A stretch of 64,000 nt of DNA. It comes from Pelodera strongyloides. Taxonomy: Eukaryota; Nematoda; Chromadorea; Rhabditida; Rhabditidae. The stretch spans positions 328,759 to 392,758 of the forward strand of contig JAANDG010000065.1 of NCBI GenBank assembly GCA_036852015.1, given 5' to 3'. The position numbers and the translations under genes were made by a program. Below, piece after piece: positions 46,601 to 59,300 of the stretch. Numbering within the stretch: position 1 is the first letter of the stretch; each line of letters opens with the position of its first letter. A model generated the notes under the pieces. The model ran no database searches. It was given only the letters and a program-made list of their open reading frames with translations, and was not told the origin of the DNA.

Positions 46601-49600
46601 AAAGGAGAAGAGTTACCTCCCTGAGGAACTCCTTTGATCTGGTGGAAAATAATGCCCTGGAATACTAGATAACTATTTTTAACTATGTAGCGTACCATGT
46701 TTTTAACTTCATTTGAGGAGAAACAGTTAGTAGACGGAGCATCAGTATAGTAACTTTTCTTAAATCCTACGTTAATAAGAGATTTACCGGAGTTTTTAAA
46801 GCATATATCCGTTAGTTCTAGGATGCTATCAATGACACAATCATGAGGTAAGTTGGTAAAGAGACTACTAAAGTCCAAGACTTTGACTTTATGGAAACGA
46901 TGTATAAGTGTAGAATTACTAATGCAAATGGAATTATCTATAGAAATGAAATTAGTTTTATTACTGCTCCAAGTTTTACTAGCATTACAGTAGTTTTTAA
47001 AATGCAAACGGAAATGTTTCAGTATTTTCTGAAGAGTAATCGAAAGGTTTTTGAGAGAGCTGTGTTTAGCAGCTGTGATATAACGCATTTTTAATCGATT
47101 TTTTATGCAATTTGGGAACTGCGTAAATGTTAGGAAGTTTGCGATCGGTATCAGAGCATTTTATATTAAGAATGTTGGAATATAGTTAATATGACCGCCC
47201 GTTTTCGTTCTTAGCAATACCCAATTCTTTATGAAGGAATGTGAATATAAAAGAGGGCAAGAGAAACAAAAGTTAGCGGACGCCTTATCTACGCATGTAA
47301 TAATAAACTGTCTCTTAATATGGTTAATTTTTTGTAAATAGAGCAGTGGTTAACATGAGGTTTACGAAAACCTTGGATGACTTCATTTAACTTTTCCCAT
47401 ATGGGAACAGAACAATTAAGCGTACTAGTGTATTCATTGAGGTTTTTAGACAAGTCATTGAAAAGTACTTGTAAATGTTCTTCTAGTATTTTACTGGAAA
47501 AAGGTTCTCTGAACTTTGTTCCTTTTGAAAGAAGAGTTGTGGCTCTAGGGAAGCGGGATTCAAATATTTTGCATTTCCAGAGATTATATGAAGAGAACCG
47601 TCGATATCGATTTTTTCTTTAGTGTTACAAAAAGAAAGGTATCCTTACAATTACAATGAACGTGGTTAACAGTAGGGTTGTTAGCAACAGTCTTGTGATT
47701 AAATAGGCGAGGTCCTAAAGGAATGCTATATTGATTTTGGTAGCAAATACGGGGTAAGAATGGAAGTGGGATATTATTAGAGATGAAAGTGTTACGGATG
47801 AATCTATTTATGGCGTATTTGAGATTAAAGCCTTTAGAATCGGTACAAATAAAGGGAATTTTGATGCGAAAATCCGGTTTAGACGGCTTGGTATTTCTAT
47901 CTTTAAGAGTTTTAGAAGCGAAGAATTGCCACATATTGCTTCTACATTACGTCTGAAATAACTAGAGTGTTCATTAGAGAAATAATTTCGAACCCGGATC
48001 TTTTTAGTAGATTTAGCCAACCGGTTTTTGAGAGAATCTAGTGTTTGGATCAGTAGGATGGGATAGGTTTGGAGGAGTAGTATTAATAGACACCTACGTT
48101 TTATTTTATTACGGGGGCCTCGGTTTTTAGGTGGCCGAATTATGTTAAGACAGAAATATGGAATGTTATTATTACCAAGATTTTTCTTAGAGTAGTCACT
48201 AATGAGTCCGAAACCTTTAATATGATCGTTTAAGCCGTATGGGTAAGCAGTGTTAAGAAGCCTAATCCAAAAGAGTTCTTTATCCTTGCGAATACAGTTA
48301 TTCTTGTTTTCATCTAAACAGTCTAATATATGTATAGTAAATAGTTTAACATCGGAATTTGCTTGACATTTTGAGAAATGACGATACAGAATGGTTTCTT
48401 GTGAATTTTTATTGAGATGATATCGATGTTGACTAAACCTGCTTTTCAAAGAGCGCTTTGTCTCGCCTACATACTGCATATTGCAGTTATCACAAGTTAG
48501 ACTATAGATAACCCCTTCGCTGGAGCAGTTACTAATACTAGAGGCGAAAGTATGAGAGAAGTATGTTGTTGTGCTGCTACGAATGAGTTTTTCAAAAGAG
48601 ATCAATGGGCAAATTTTGCAACGGGACGATTTACAGGGATTGCCAAAAGACTGTGTGCTTTCAATAGACGTAAGCTTTAGATTCGGGCCAATCTTTTTAG
48701 AGCTGAAACAATTTTGGGTGTGGTAGTTTGCTGTGGTATTGTTAGGGCATACGAATTCACCTCAGTCCGCCGCCCTCGGCTTCAGAGGATAGGTTGGGTA
48801 ATGGAAAGAGCTTTTAGAATCTGAGAAACTTACATGGCGGGTTCAAGCTAGAGAACTCTACCACGTTGACACGAAGGACACCGAGCGACATTCTCCCACT
48901 TTCCGTTTACAACCATGAACCGGAGAATGCCTCTTACAGTGTTCGTGGAATACTTGAGTATAACCACTACCTCCATAGTGCCGTGTGGAAGCCGATATCA
49001 GATAGTAAGTAAAAAGAAGTAGGTTTTAAGATAGAGACTATCCGGGGATCAAAGCAGTCCGAAAGATGGAATTATAAAGTGCTAGCAGTAAAAATTACTG
49101 CAAAAGGACGGTTAAAAAATTACCTAATAATATTATAAATTTGAAATTAAAAAGTGAACATGAAATTATAATATATAAAAAAACACAAATAATAATAAAA
49201 AGAAAAAAAGGGGAAGAAAAAACGTAAGAAAGTAAGGGCCCTTGAAAGTAGTGAATAAACGGGACGTGTTGGAAGGTAAAATGATTGAAGAAAAGCGATG
49301 GCGGCAAAATAACTTTAAAATTGAGGTATTAAACTTAATTAAGGATGAAAGAGAAAAGCAGAAGCATGTATAAGGTGAAGGAAACATAGTCGTAACATAT
49401 GAGCAAGAATAAGAAACGGAAATATAGCAAAAAGTAAGTAGAATAGAATCATGAGAAATGTAATCAGTCAAGTAAGTACAGTATTAGGACTAAAAATAAG
49501 CATGTCAATAATGACATGAATTCCATGTAGCAACAATGTTTAGTCACAAGGACAAAACACCGTACACTACTTGGGTATAATTATGCCACGAGGGCACGGG

Positions 49601-52600
49601 TAAAATTATGTATCTAGAAAGATTCTAGATAACAAGAAACAAGAAAAGAGACTAAGTAAGGAGACAGAACAAACCTAAGTCTACAGAGGGGTGCAAGGTG
49701 TAGGAAAAACAAATAAAGCTGAGATACATATACGCTCACATTACGAGTAGAAATAAATAGTTGGATATACAACGATAATGGAAAGGGGAACATGAAGTAC
49801 TGTGTGATGTGATGTGTGGCGACCAACTAGGCTAAAAGGAAAGGAAGCAAATATAGTGCGAATATTAGTCAGTATAAAAGAGTATTCAACATAGAGAGGG
49901 GATATCATAGAATTGTCAGCGTGGAAAGAAATAGATAAAACATAAAATATTACAAAATTTGGTAAGGAAGGAGGAAGATCTTATAGCAAGCTAGTGGGGC
50001 AGCGAAGCCTCCAACAGATGCGAGCCAAGATCCAATAACAAATAAAGGAGGAAGCAAATTTGGAAGATATAAGTGAATAAATTCAACAAACTAACATGAA
50101 TATACCATATGTAATACGGTAACCCCGTTTCGACCCTTCGCATACGAGGATTTTGCCACCGTTGGGTCTCATCAGTGCGATGACGGTAGGCTTAGGCAGT
50201 GAGTGAAAGAAAGGTAAAGTAGATATTGAGAAAGGGATAGAGAGACAAAGGTTATAGAGTATGTAAAGAAACATATAAGGTTATAGGGGGTAAAAATAAT
50301 AGTAAAAACCGAATAAGAAACTAACCTTGATACCGCGGGTGTAATAGTACCTGAATATCCTTACAAAAAGGGACAAGTAGAGAATAAATAACAAAATGCA
50401 GAAAAATAAAACTAACCTTGGATATGTCCTCAAGCCTCAAAATAACTAGGTAGGAATATATCAATGAGTAAGAAGTACTACGAAAGGTTATGGAGCAATG
50501 CAAGACGCGAGCAATGGGAAAGGGATGTAGTGTGTAGTATTGATTGGGTAAGAGTGCATGACATAAACCTAGTGTTAGAATATGTAGGTAAAGTTTATGA
50601 ACTATGTGGTCTGTTGAAAAGAATTAGTATTCGATCGTAGATTATTGTTACACTTTGCCGTTGTCGACTCTTTTAGCATTTAACCAACAAACAGCTTGAT
50701 AATGAATGAATGGATTTTGGATTTGAAAGAAATAAGCTGGGAAGTGCATCTATGAATACGCCTTCCCAGGTCACTGTCGGTCAAAACTCTCAGTTTTATT
50801 GTATAAATTGATAGTCCAATTATGTGTAGACCTAATAAGTTCGAGAAAGGGAGAGGAACAACAGTATTGGCCGCTTCGAGAATGAGCGAGGATAGATGGA
50901 ATCAAGAGAGAATGTTATCATCATTATAGAAAATAGCCGAACATGGACAATTGAAAGTATTTAAATTCAATCATACAAAGAGTTAAATCAGCAAGTAAAG
51001 GAGAAGAGTTACCTCCCTGAGGATGATCTGGTGGAAAATAATGATGGAATACTAGATAACTATTTTTAACTATGTAGCGTTGTTTTTAACTTCATTTGAA
51101 GAGAATCAGTTAGTAGACGGAGCATCAGTATAGTCAAATCCTACGCCGGAGTTTTTAAAGCATATATCTTAGTTCTAGGATGCTCTGACACAATCACTAC
51201 TAAAAAATAAATCCCCATGATTAGCTTAGTGCCTTACCCTGATAATAGTCTCCGCCCGTTCATCTACCACAGATGGATCCAGATATGAGAGGTGAAGAAG
51301 TTGTCGGACAGCTGAATCTGACACCTTTGCTTCCATATTCAAGAGTACTGTGTTGACAGCGTCGGCAAGCACGTCAGACGGCAATCAACAGCCTGCAGCT
51401 CTGTTCTGACCCTGCATTTCGATTAGAGTGTTCGACTAGAAAAATCTGGAATCACACGCCACGACCTATACAGGTTTGAACATATACCCCCATCTAACCT
51501 ACCTTGAGCAGAGCATCCCTTGCTACCAACTGGATTGAGTGTTGTTTGTCTCCAAGGAGTTTGAGTGCCGTTCTCAACAAATCATTCGCTTCTGGCATAT
51601 CTCCAGCAACGGCTATATCCATGTCAATGTCGCTCGTTTTGGACGATGTGTCCTCTCCTGAAAGGATCCTGATTGAATACTTCTGATTTTTGATATTCAA
51701 TATGAAGCAAATACTTCTCTTCTCTCAGAACTCAGTAGTTTGACGAGAGTCTCTAACCAAACCTAGCCCGATCCAAACAATCAAAAGAGATCGCATGAAT
51801 AGTACAGTATCCAAGTAACCACCCTTTCTATCAACAACTTAATTCGGTCACAAACAAGAAATGTATCTCGACCGGTAGAACTAACCATCCGCCTTAATAC
51901 TGCCTCCCTCGTCCGTTCCTTCGTCCTCGCACTCCATATTCTCGTCTCCAATGTCAACATTCTTCACAGAAACACTCTTTCGACTCAGCCAAATGTAGCA
52001 CGAAACAAGGCATTCTAAAGTGTTAAAGGCGTAAGGAGCATTACTGATACAAAGTATTGTCATGTAAATGTAATGCATAAGTAGCACGGCAAAAACAATT
52101 TGCAGACTACTAAAACTCTAACCTGCTGCCGATTGCCTCAGTGGTACCATCTTGGAGATGCTATCATGAGGGTGGTGTGTAGGCGGACCGAGAGGTCTGT
52201 AGAGTACATTCTCGATCAGTGAACTCTCCGTTTGCTCGCATAACCAACACACATAGACGACGAATGCCACCAGCACCGGATCTAAAAGATACACCGTTAG
52301 GGAGAAACGATTCTGGAAGCGAATAGCAAGCAAGATCCGCATAATTGTCTTTTCGTTCTCTTGAATGTTTATTGATTATCAATCTTACCTCCTTTATCAA
52401 GCTTGACGATCTGCTCTTCACCTCCAATTAGAAGACAGAAAACTTCCATTGTGGCTGCCTGCGCGTTCAAAGAGTCACCCTACAATGCGAGGTCCGTTCA
52501 CGCAGAAAAATGCACTCGACATACCGTTCTGTTATCTAAAGGCGGTAAGGCTAACTCAACACAATCATTCAAAACCGACCCCAAATCTTGCCGTTGCTGA

Positions 52601-53283
52601 CGTTAGTTGTTCCGTTAGATAGTCAACTCTCCTTCCAAGAAGTTTCAGCACGGGCACTCCGATCAACGAGCTCAGTTGGTTCAGAAGAGAGAAAATCTGG
52701 AAAAAAAAAAGTTTCAATGTTTGTTGGTACGAGAGAAACAGGGAAGTGCAAAACAACCATAACCACAAAAACTTTTTGTATTTCTATTGGATGAAAAGCA
52801 GTCATACCAAAATCCTGAAATCCCTGTTCGGTGTGAAGATGTGCTTGGTGTAACACTCCACAAACACTGCCACTGTCTTCTGATCATCCGCGCAGTTTGA
52901 GTCGAACGAAGGGAAAAATTTCTGAAGAGAAACGAGGGAAATATAATTTCAAGGTTGTAATCGCAACATTTCACACATAACGTCAATTGATCACATTTTC
53001 CGTAGGAAATATATTTCTCTGACGCAATAAGCAATCCCAAACGTAAATGCTAATACAAAATCGATTATCTACTTCTAATAAACGAGGTTCACCTAATTCT
53101 AACTGATCTAAAGATTTTATATCACCGAGAACAGTAAAACAAATAATATTTACCTTAGCCAGGAGACTGAGTGCTGTACTTGCCATATCCATCGCTCCAG
53201 AACTCACTTCGTCGAGAAGACCAAAGTGGATCTGGAATTGGGACATTCTGTTATTAGGTACCAGGTTAGAGTGGCCAGGGCCG

Positions 53284-53330
<47 letters not shown>

Positions 53331-56300
53331 TCCATAGTAGCAATAAAGTGCGTTTGGAACTCATGCGATATACTCAACTTGTAGCTAATGTACAAACACC
53401 AACCTCCAAAAGACTGTCGAGTAGAAGTTGACAGTTCTCCTTGATTAGCTTCAGTGGATAATTGTCGATTATGTAACGGAGGGCAGATGCAGCGCCGAGG
53501 CGTGAGTACCTGAAACGGCAATGTTGTATACATATATGAATGTTGTATAGTACGGACTTGCGCGTGGTTAGCGAAACATTTTAAAAGTCAAAACAACTTA
53601 CCAAGATGGTCCGTGACACAGCGAACAGATACGCTCAATAATGTAGTGCAGGAATGGGAGTCGAACCAGCTAAAGTTTGATAGAATTAATGCATGGCATG
53701 ACCACGAATGCACATACTGCACACTAACTACACTACATGCAAAATCAAACACTAATATATACTGGTAAAGTATATATTTATGTTATTAAAAGTTACCGTA
53801 TCCTCATCGTCGACCATCTGCCTGAGGGCATCAATTATATGGCGGAGGGCGACTATTGCAGCGTTGGCGAATTCGCTGTTCAAATCGGACAGCACAAGAA
53901 CGATGGCATCGACAAGCACACACGAATCCATACAAAGCGGGCTGACATCGTCGAGCACAAGGGATGGATACGCTGAATTAGCAGACTAGTTATAAGCACA
54001 ACCACAGATATAAACTTCGAACTAATTGTAAGAAAGTTTAATGTAATACGAAATGATGCTCATTGCCCATGGAAATTCAGAATCAAAGCATGAAAGCCAA
54101 TTAGACCAAGGATTGTGTGAATAAACAACACGCACACTAAACATACCAATCTGCTCGAGAAGAGATTGCAAGGACAACTGCTTCACCACTGCATTGAAGA
54201 ACTTGACAAAGTTATTTCGGAGGTCCTTTCCAACAACGGCAACTGAAACAAGGAAATGAAAATAGACATTCTTACCCAATAAAAAAAAAACAATATGATC
54301 AGTGTTGCTAACAAAAATTGAACATGTCCGCCACTTTGCAATGACCCGACGATAACGAGACACAACAACAAATCGGAAAGTGGATAACCTACAAAACAAT
54401 GCAGTGATTGCGTTGATGAACATATTCCTGGCGCCTTCCTTCGGACACTTGTAGACGGGGCGGAATTCACCCAATTGAGCGGCTTTCTAAACATAAATAA
54501 ACTGATGTACTCCTCGAACTACCGTAAATACAAACATCAAAAACGACCCCACTGCCCAGTCTACGTTCCACCAACTTGGGGGTAACCGATCACAGCTTCA
54601 AAATTAAACAAGCTCAAGCTAGAAGTATTGTAAACCGTAAGTAACTAACCTTCAGTGCTTCTTTCATCTGATTCACAGTTTCTTCGTTCCATTCAGAAGC
54701 AGATACTGCTGACATTCCACACATGATCACGGAACGAGCCAGCTACAATGCGGACAAGTGCATTTACGAAAACAAATACAGATAAACTAAGCTGCACGTC
54801 ATACACATCACGAATACTTTTACTACCATGTCACAGACGTTCATTCAATTAGCGAGAAAGAGAAGCGTAAGGGTTACCTCAGCCGCATTTGCCCGCAATT
54901 GGAGAGTGAGCGGAGATTGTGTAGGTGTCTGGGATGCTGAATCCGCAATTGAGCTGTTCCTGAAAAAAAATGTGTTCTAAGAACCGTTCCCATTCTGAGT
55001 CTGCATCCCATTTCTAAGCCATAGTCAACAGATTGAAAAGACCTATCACTATTTGGAAACGAGAAACACAATGTGGATCCACAAACGACATCCACAGAGC
55101 AGGCTGCATTCAACAGACCGTGTATTTCAGGCACGGGACCAACTTTGAGCAGTTATCTGCTCTACTTACACTTTCCCTTTACATAGCACAAGCACTATCC
55201 AACCAAGTTTCCTGCGTTTCCTCTTAACCTCACTAACCTCAGCTGCTCCACAGCCACCCTGACCGCGTCTCCCATTCCAAGAAGTGCAAAGAGTGGTTGT
55301 CCCTCCTCTGGGAATGTGTCTGCAAACGGATCGTCCTCCATTCTCTGCCCTCCTCTCTCCACCTCGACTCGCACACACACCTGCTCTAGTTGCCATTCAT
55401 CCAGTACTTTCAGCATCTGAAAGGTATCAAATAAAACTAAAAAAACAAGTTATCGCTTTAGGTTGACACTGAACCACATCAACCACTATCTAAATAGTCA
55501 AGTAAAACCACCAAAACAGCCCAAATATATTTAGTGATTTGGGTTGACATTGAAACCAAAGGACATCTTAAAAGGTAGAAAACTCTTACCTGCGGTTCTA
55601 CCAACATCTTTCGGTTGCTACCTCCGAGTTTTCCCAGGATACGCATTGCATTCTGAGCAGAAGAGTAGTCGGAAGCAGTTGCCACCTAAGCTTTTGACTT
55701 AAATCCACTTAAATAATATCAATATCGAGCAAGGCAACCACAGCCACAAATCTAATGCAGACAACCTCGAATTAGCATATTAGCATTTTCATGTCCAAAC
55801 TCGACTCACCGTACTCCATAAACCCTGCATTAGGGGAGCTCGAACGGGAGCCATGTGCTCATACAGATATTCAGGTTGGAGGTTATCCACGCACAGCTCC
55901 AGGGTTCGAAGTCCTGGAAACAGAAGCAGTGATCGTCTTCAACAACAGCCAAGGTAGACCTTCGCCTTCGAGCATTTACGACTTCCGGGAGTCGTAAATG
56001 CTCGAAGATCTACCTTGACGATCGATAATATTGTCCCATAATGGATCCTATCTCAACAAGCTTCAACCACGATAACATTTCAAAGGCATGCACAAAATAG
56101 TGAGAAATGAAATAACAAAGTGCAAACTTAGTATCCTAACAATTACCTTGTTGCATGAGACCTCCACTTCCATGGAGTGCTGATACCAAAGGATCCATCA
56201 GGAGTGGTAGATAGGGCAGAAGACTGCTCAATCTCACAGGTATTGTGAGGCACAACTCAGTGAACAGCTCCCGCATCTGTTGGCGATGAGCACAAGATTG

Positions 56301-59300
56301 CAAACGATTCAGCTTCTGCAAAAAAGTACGTCAGTTCAGAATTCTACTGCAGACTCTGCTGATGAAAAAGCAACCAAAAAATAAAGCGAAATAATTTAAA
56401 ACACAAACCTTCAACAATGCAGGCAAAAGAGGCAGAAACTGCGCGTACAACATATCATGAGCACCTCCACCAATCGAACGGAACAGAGCTCTGAAATGAT
56501 CTATGGTCATGAAATTAAATAATACGGTGTTCTACGGTTCTACTATACACGACTCCAAGCCGAATCAAACAATGAGACATAATTAGGACAATTCATAGGA
56601 CTGTCTTTGGATCCAAAAGTAGAATACACGACAAGAAACTAAGAAATGTCACCCACCTCAGCAATAAAAAGTAGTTTTGAGGTTCGGAACTGTTCAGTGC
56701 CAATCTGACTGCATCGCTCACCATGTCGTGCATATACGGCTGGAATGTGATGAACGTTTAGCCCTTTTTCAGTTGAATATTTGAAGCGGCACAGGCTCAC
56801 CAATCTTTTTTGCAAACTAAATAAGTTATGGGCGAGTACCCCAGTATTATTATCAAGTAGTAAAGCACTAGCACAAAAACAAAAGTTAAAAACAACCACA
56901 AACCGAACCTTCAACATTCTCTCAATCTCGTTACATCCGGTCGACTGGGCACAAGAAACGGCAGAAAACATCAACTTGTACAGTTTCAAGTGCAGATTTG
57001 AACGCTGTGAATTCTCTGAAATTGAAATGGAACATATTATCGTAGTCGACTAATATCGTCAGTACACTATCGTAAGTACCGCACAGATAAATCAAACGAT
57101 TAAAACACAATTAAACTCGCACATCTATAGAAGCCTTTATAGGTTATGTATTAATAATTTGAGCCTGAGCAATAATCTCTAAGTTTGTGAGTTATCAATC
57201 GGGAATTTATGTCATAAGCGGATATCTAATAGATAAAAACTTACCGCTCATCAAAGGTAGTCGACGAAGCAAATAATTGACCAAGATTCCGCCAAATTTG
57301 GCCGATGTATTCGGATTTACGAGGAATGAATTGCAGATCAACTGTAGAGCATAATTGCGCGAAATTCGCTCAATCAAGAACTGAAAAAAAATGGTTATCA
57401 TGAAGAAGAAAGCATAACAAACAAACAATAGAAATCCTTACTATGTAGCCAAGAAAGAGAAAAATTGAACCGGATAGGCCAGCAACAACTTTCGCTTCTG
57501 TTCTTTTCAGAATAAAGCATTCAGTATAACAAAACAGAGATCACATGATTCGAGCAATAATAGAACCCAACTTACATCCATATGTGCCGAGAAGATCTCT
57601 TGGAATACGTCAATGTTGATGAAAGTGAACTGAAAAATGAATTCTCACAAAATAGATAAACACGTGTAAATTAGTTCACAAGCAGAGCTCAAGCTGTCCA
57701 AGAATCACCAACACTAACACTTATGGACTCTAGCAAAAAATGCATGTAATTGAAAGACTTCTATACATAAAATAAAAAAATAACATAGAAACCCACAATT
57801 GAAGCGAAACAGTCCAGGCAATCTTTTTCATCTCTTGATCGTACACCACCCATGCTAAAAGAAAATTATGAATGATAATATCTTTACGATGAATGAAATC
57901 GCCGGGTATCGAGTAAGAAAATGAACATCAAAATAAACATACTGTCTTCCAGCTGTCGCACTAGCTGCTGGGCCAGGCAGCATGAACACATCCAGACACA
58001 TCATTCCGTACTTAACAAGACGAACGAACACATCACGTTCCTCCGCATACGACATACTTTCTGAAACATTTAAATTTAAAATGCACAAAAAAACACACTT
58101 GTCAATAGTAAAGTCATTGACTTTAGTGTAATACTGTTCAAAAAAAATGCTAAATGACCGGTGTACGATTTCGTTCTCATTTGGTTTTCAAAAAGGGAAA
58201 CAAACGATTCAAGCACAATTCAGAGAGACGAACAAATTACACGAAAACTCACTGTTAGTCCTTTTGCACTTCGACTCAATCATATGCTGAACGACGAATT
58301 TGCATGCGGTCACCATGAATTTCACTTGATTTCTACAGTCGGCCATAGGGATTGGGGGCCCATTCACGGCCCACACTGCGGCCAACATCGAGTCCACATT
58401 TCGCAACTTGGACGATTCTCGAGCGGGAGACTCAACTACTGGAGGTCCTCTGAAATTGACATGTTTGAAGGTTTATTACAATTACGAAGAAAGTATAAAA
58501 GTATATTGGTCTCAACTGGTGACAATAAAAAGATGGAAAGGGCTAATAACACACCAGAGGTCAAAAGGACAAACCCACGCCAAATGTGTTCTGTAAAATA
58601 TAACACATACACTTATCAACATATCATATCCCCTGTAAACAAAATACTCACCTCTCTCTCAGCGTTTCGTTCTGCTGGTGGGTTGCAAGAGGTTCGAATT
58701 CCTCTACAGTATCCACTGAGAGACTCCGACTCTTCGTCAAACCGTTCATTCCCATACCAGATGCTTGGTCAAGGGATGAATCCTAAACTTGTCATGTATA
58801 CCGGTTATGCATCAAGGGTAATCCTGGAAATTAAGAAATATAAAGTTGTGAAACTAGAAGGAAATTAATGCATGACTCACATATTTGTTCAAGTCGTTGA
58901 CAAGTCGTCCGTTTGCATCTTCCTCCAGCCTGGAAGAGAAATCATGAGATAATATTACATCAAAACAACCGTAATTGTAATTGTAATGTCGAAATTATCG
59001 TTTCGTATAACACAACGTGTCAAAATTCACGGGTGCGCTTTCATAGACTGCACACTTTTTGTTCAGAGATTCGAGAATTCCACGTTCAGTCCAAGATACA
59101 ACGGAAACGAGACGTTGTATAATCGTGACTTCACGGGTCTTTTTATAAACTGAATTGAATTAGAGTACCATAGCAAATAAATAGAAACAAAAAAGGACGA
59201 ACTCAGAAGAGAAATAAAAGAGTAAATAAAAACCAACTTTCGCAGTGATTCGGAAGATCCACTGAATGAGTTCCACTCCAGACAGTTACCGTGCTGTTTG

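Larger units (their letters stand above)
45367..51205 (-). mobile_element. Penelope-like retroelement, Naiad-like permuted type
   Basis: Read on the minus strand, the order is: pseudo-LTR (51205-50041), upstream region, GIY-YIG endonuclease, CxC linker, reverse transcriptase, 3' pseudo-LTR (46872-45367). The direct repeat consists of the RT C-terminus plus 3' UTR, so the upstream copy is a 5'-truncated tandem unit, the usual Penelope arrangement. The endonuclease precedes the RT. In canonical EN+ Penelope-like elements it follows the RT; N-terminal EN with a CxC linker defines the Naiad/Chlamys group. Coding frames are broken by shifts, so the copy is probably dead. It fills the TRRAP intron between exons ending at 45360 and starting near 51237. 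Confidence 0.88.

Noticed and set aside
49095..49826. Hydrophobic Phe/Leu-rich minus-strand frames upstream of the PLE endonuclease
   Set aside because: Short, overlapping in different frames and explained by AT-rich composition; no zinc knuckle, coiled coil or other ORF1-like motif seen.
58161..58868. 235-codon open frame on the plus strand
   Set aside because: It runs antisense across TRRAP exons ([12 protein letters not shown] region) and an intron. It has no family resemblance and no splice or leader context, so it looks like a shadow.
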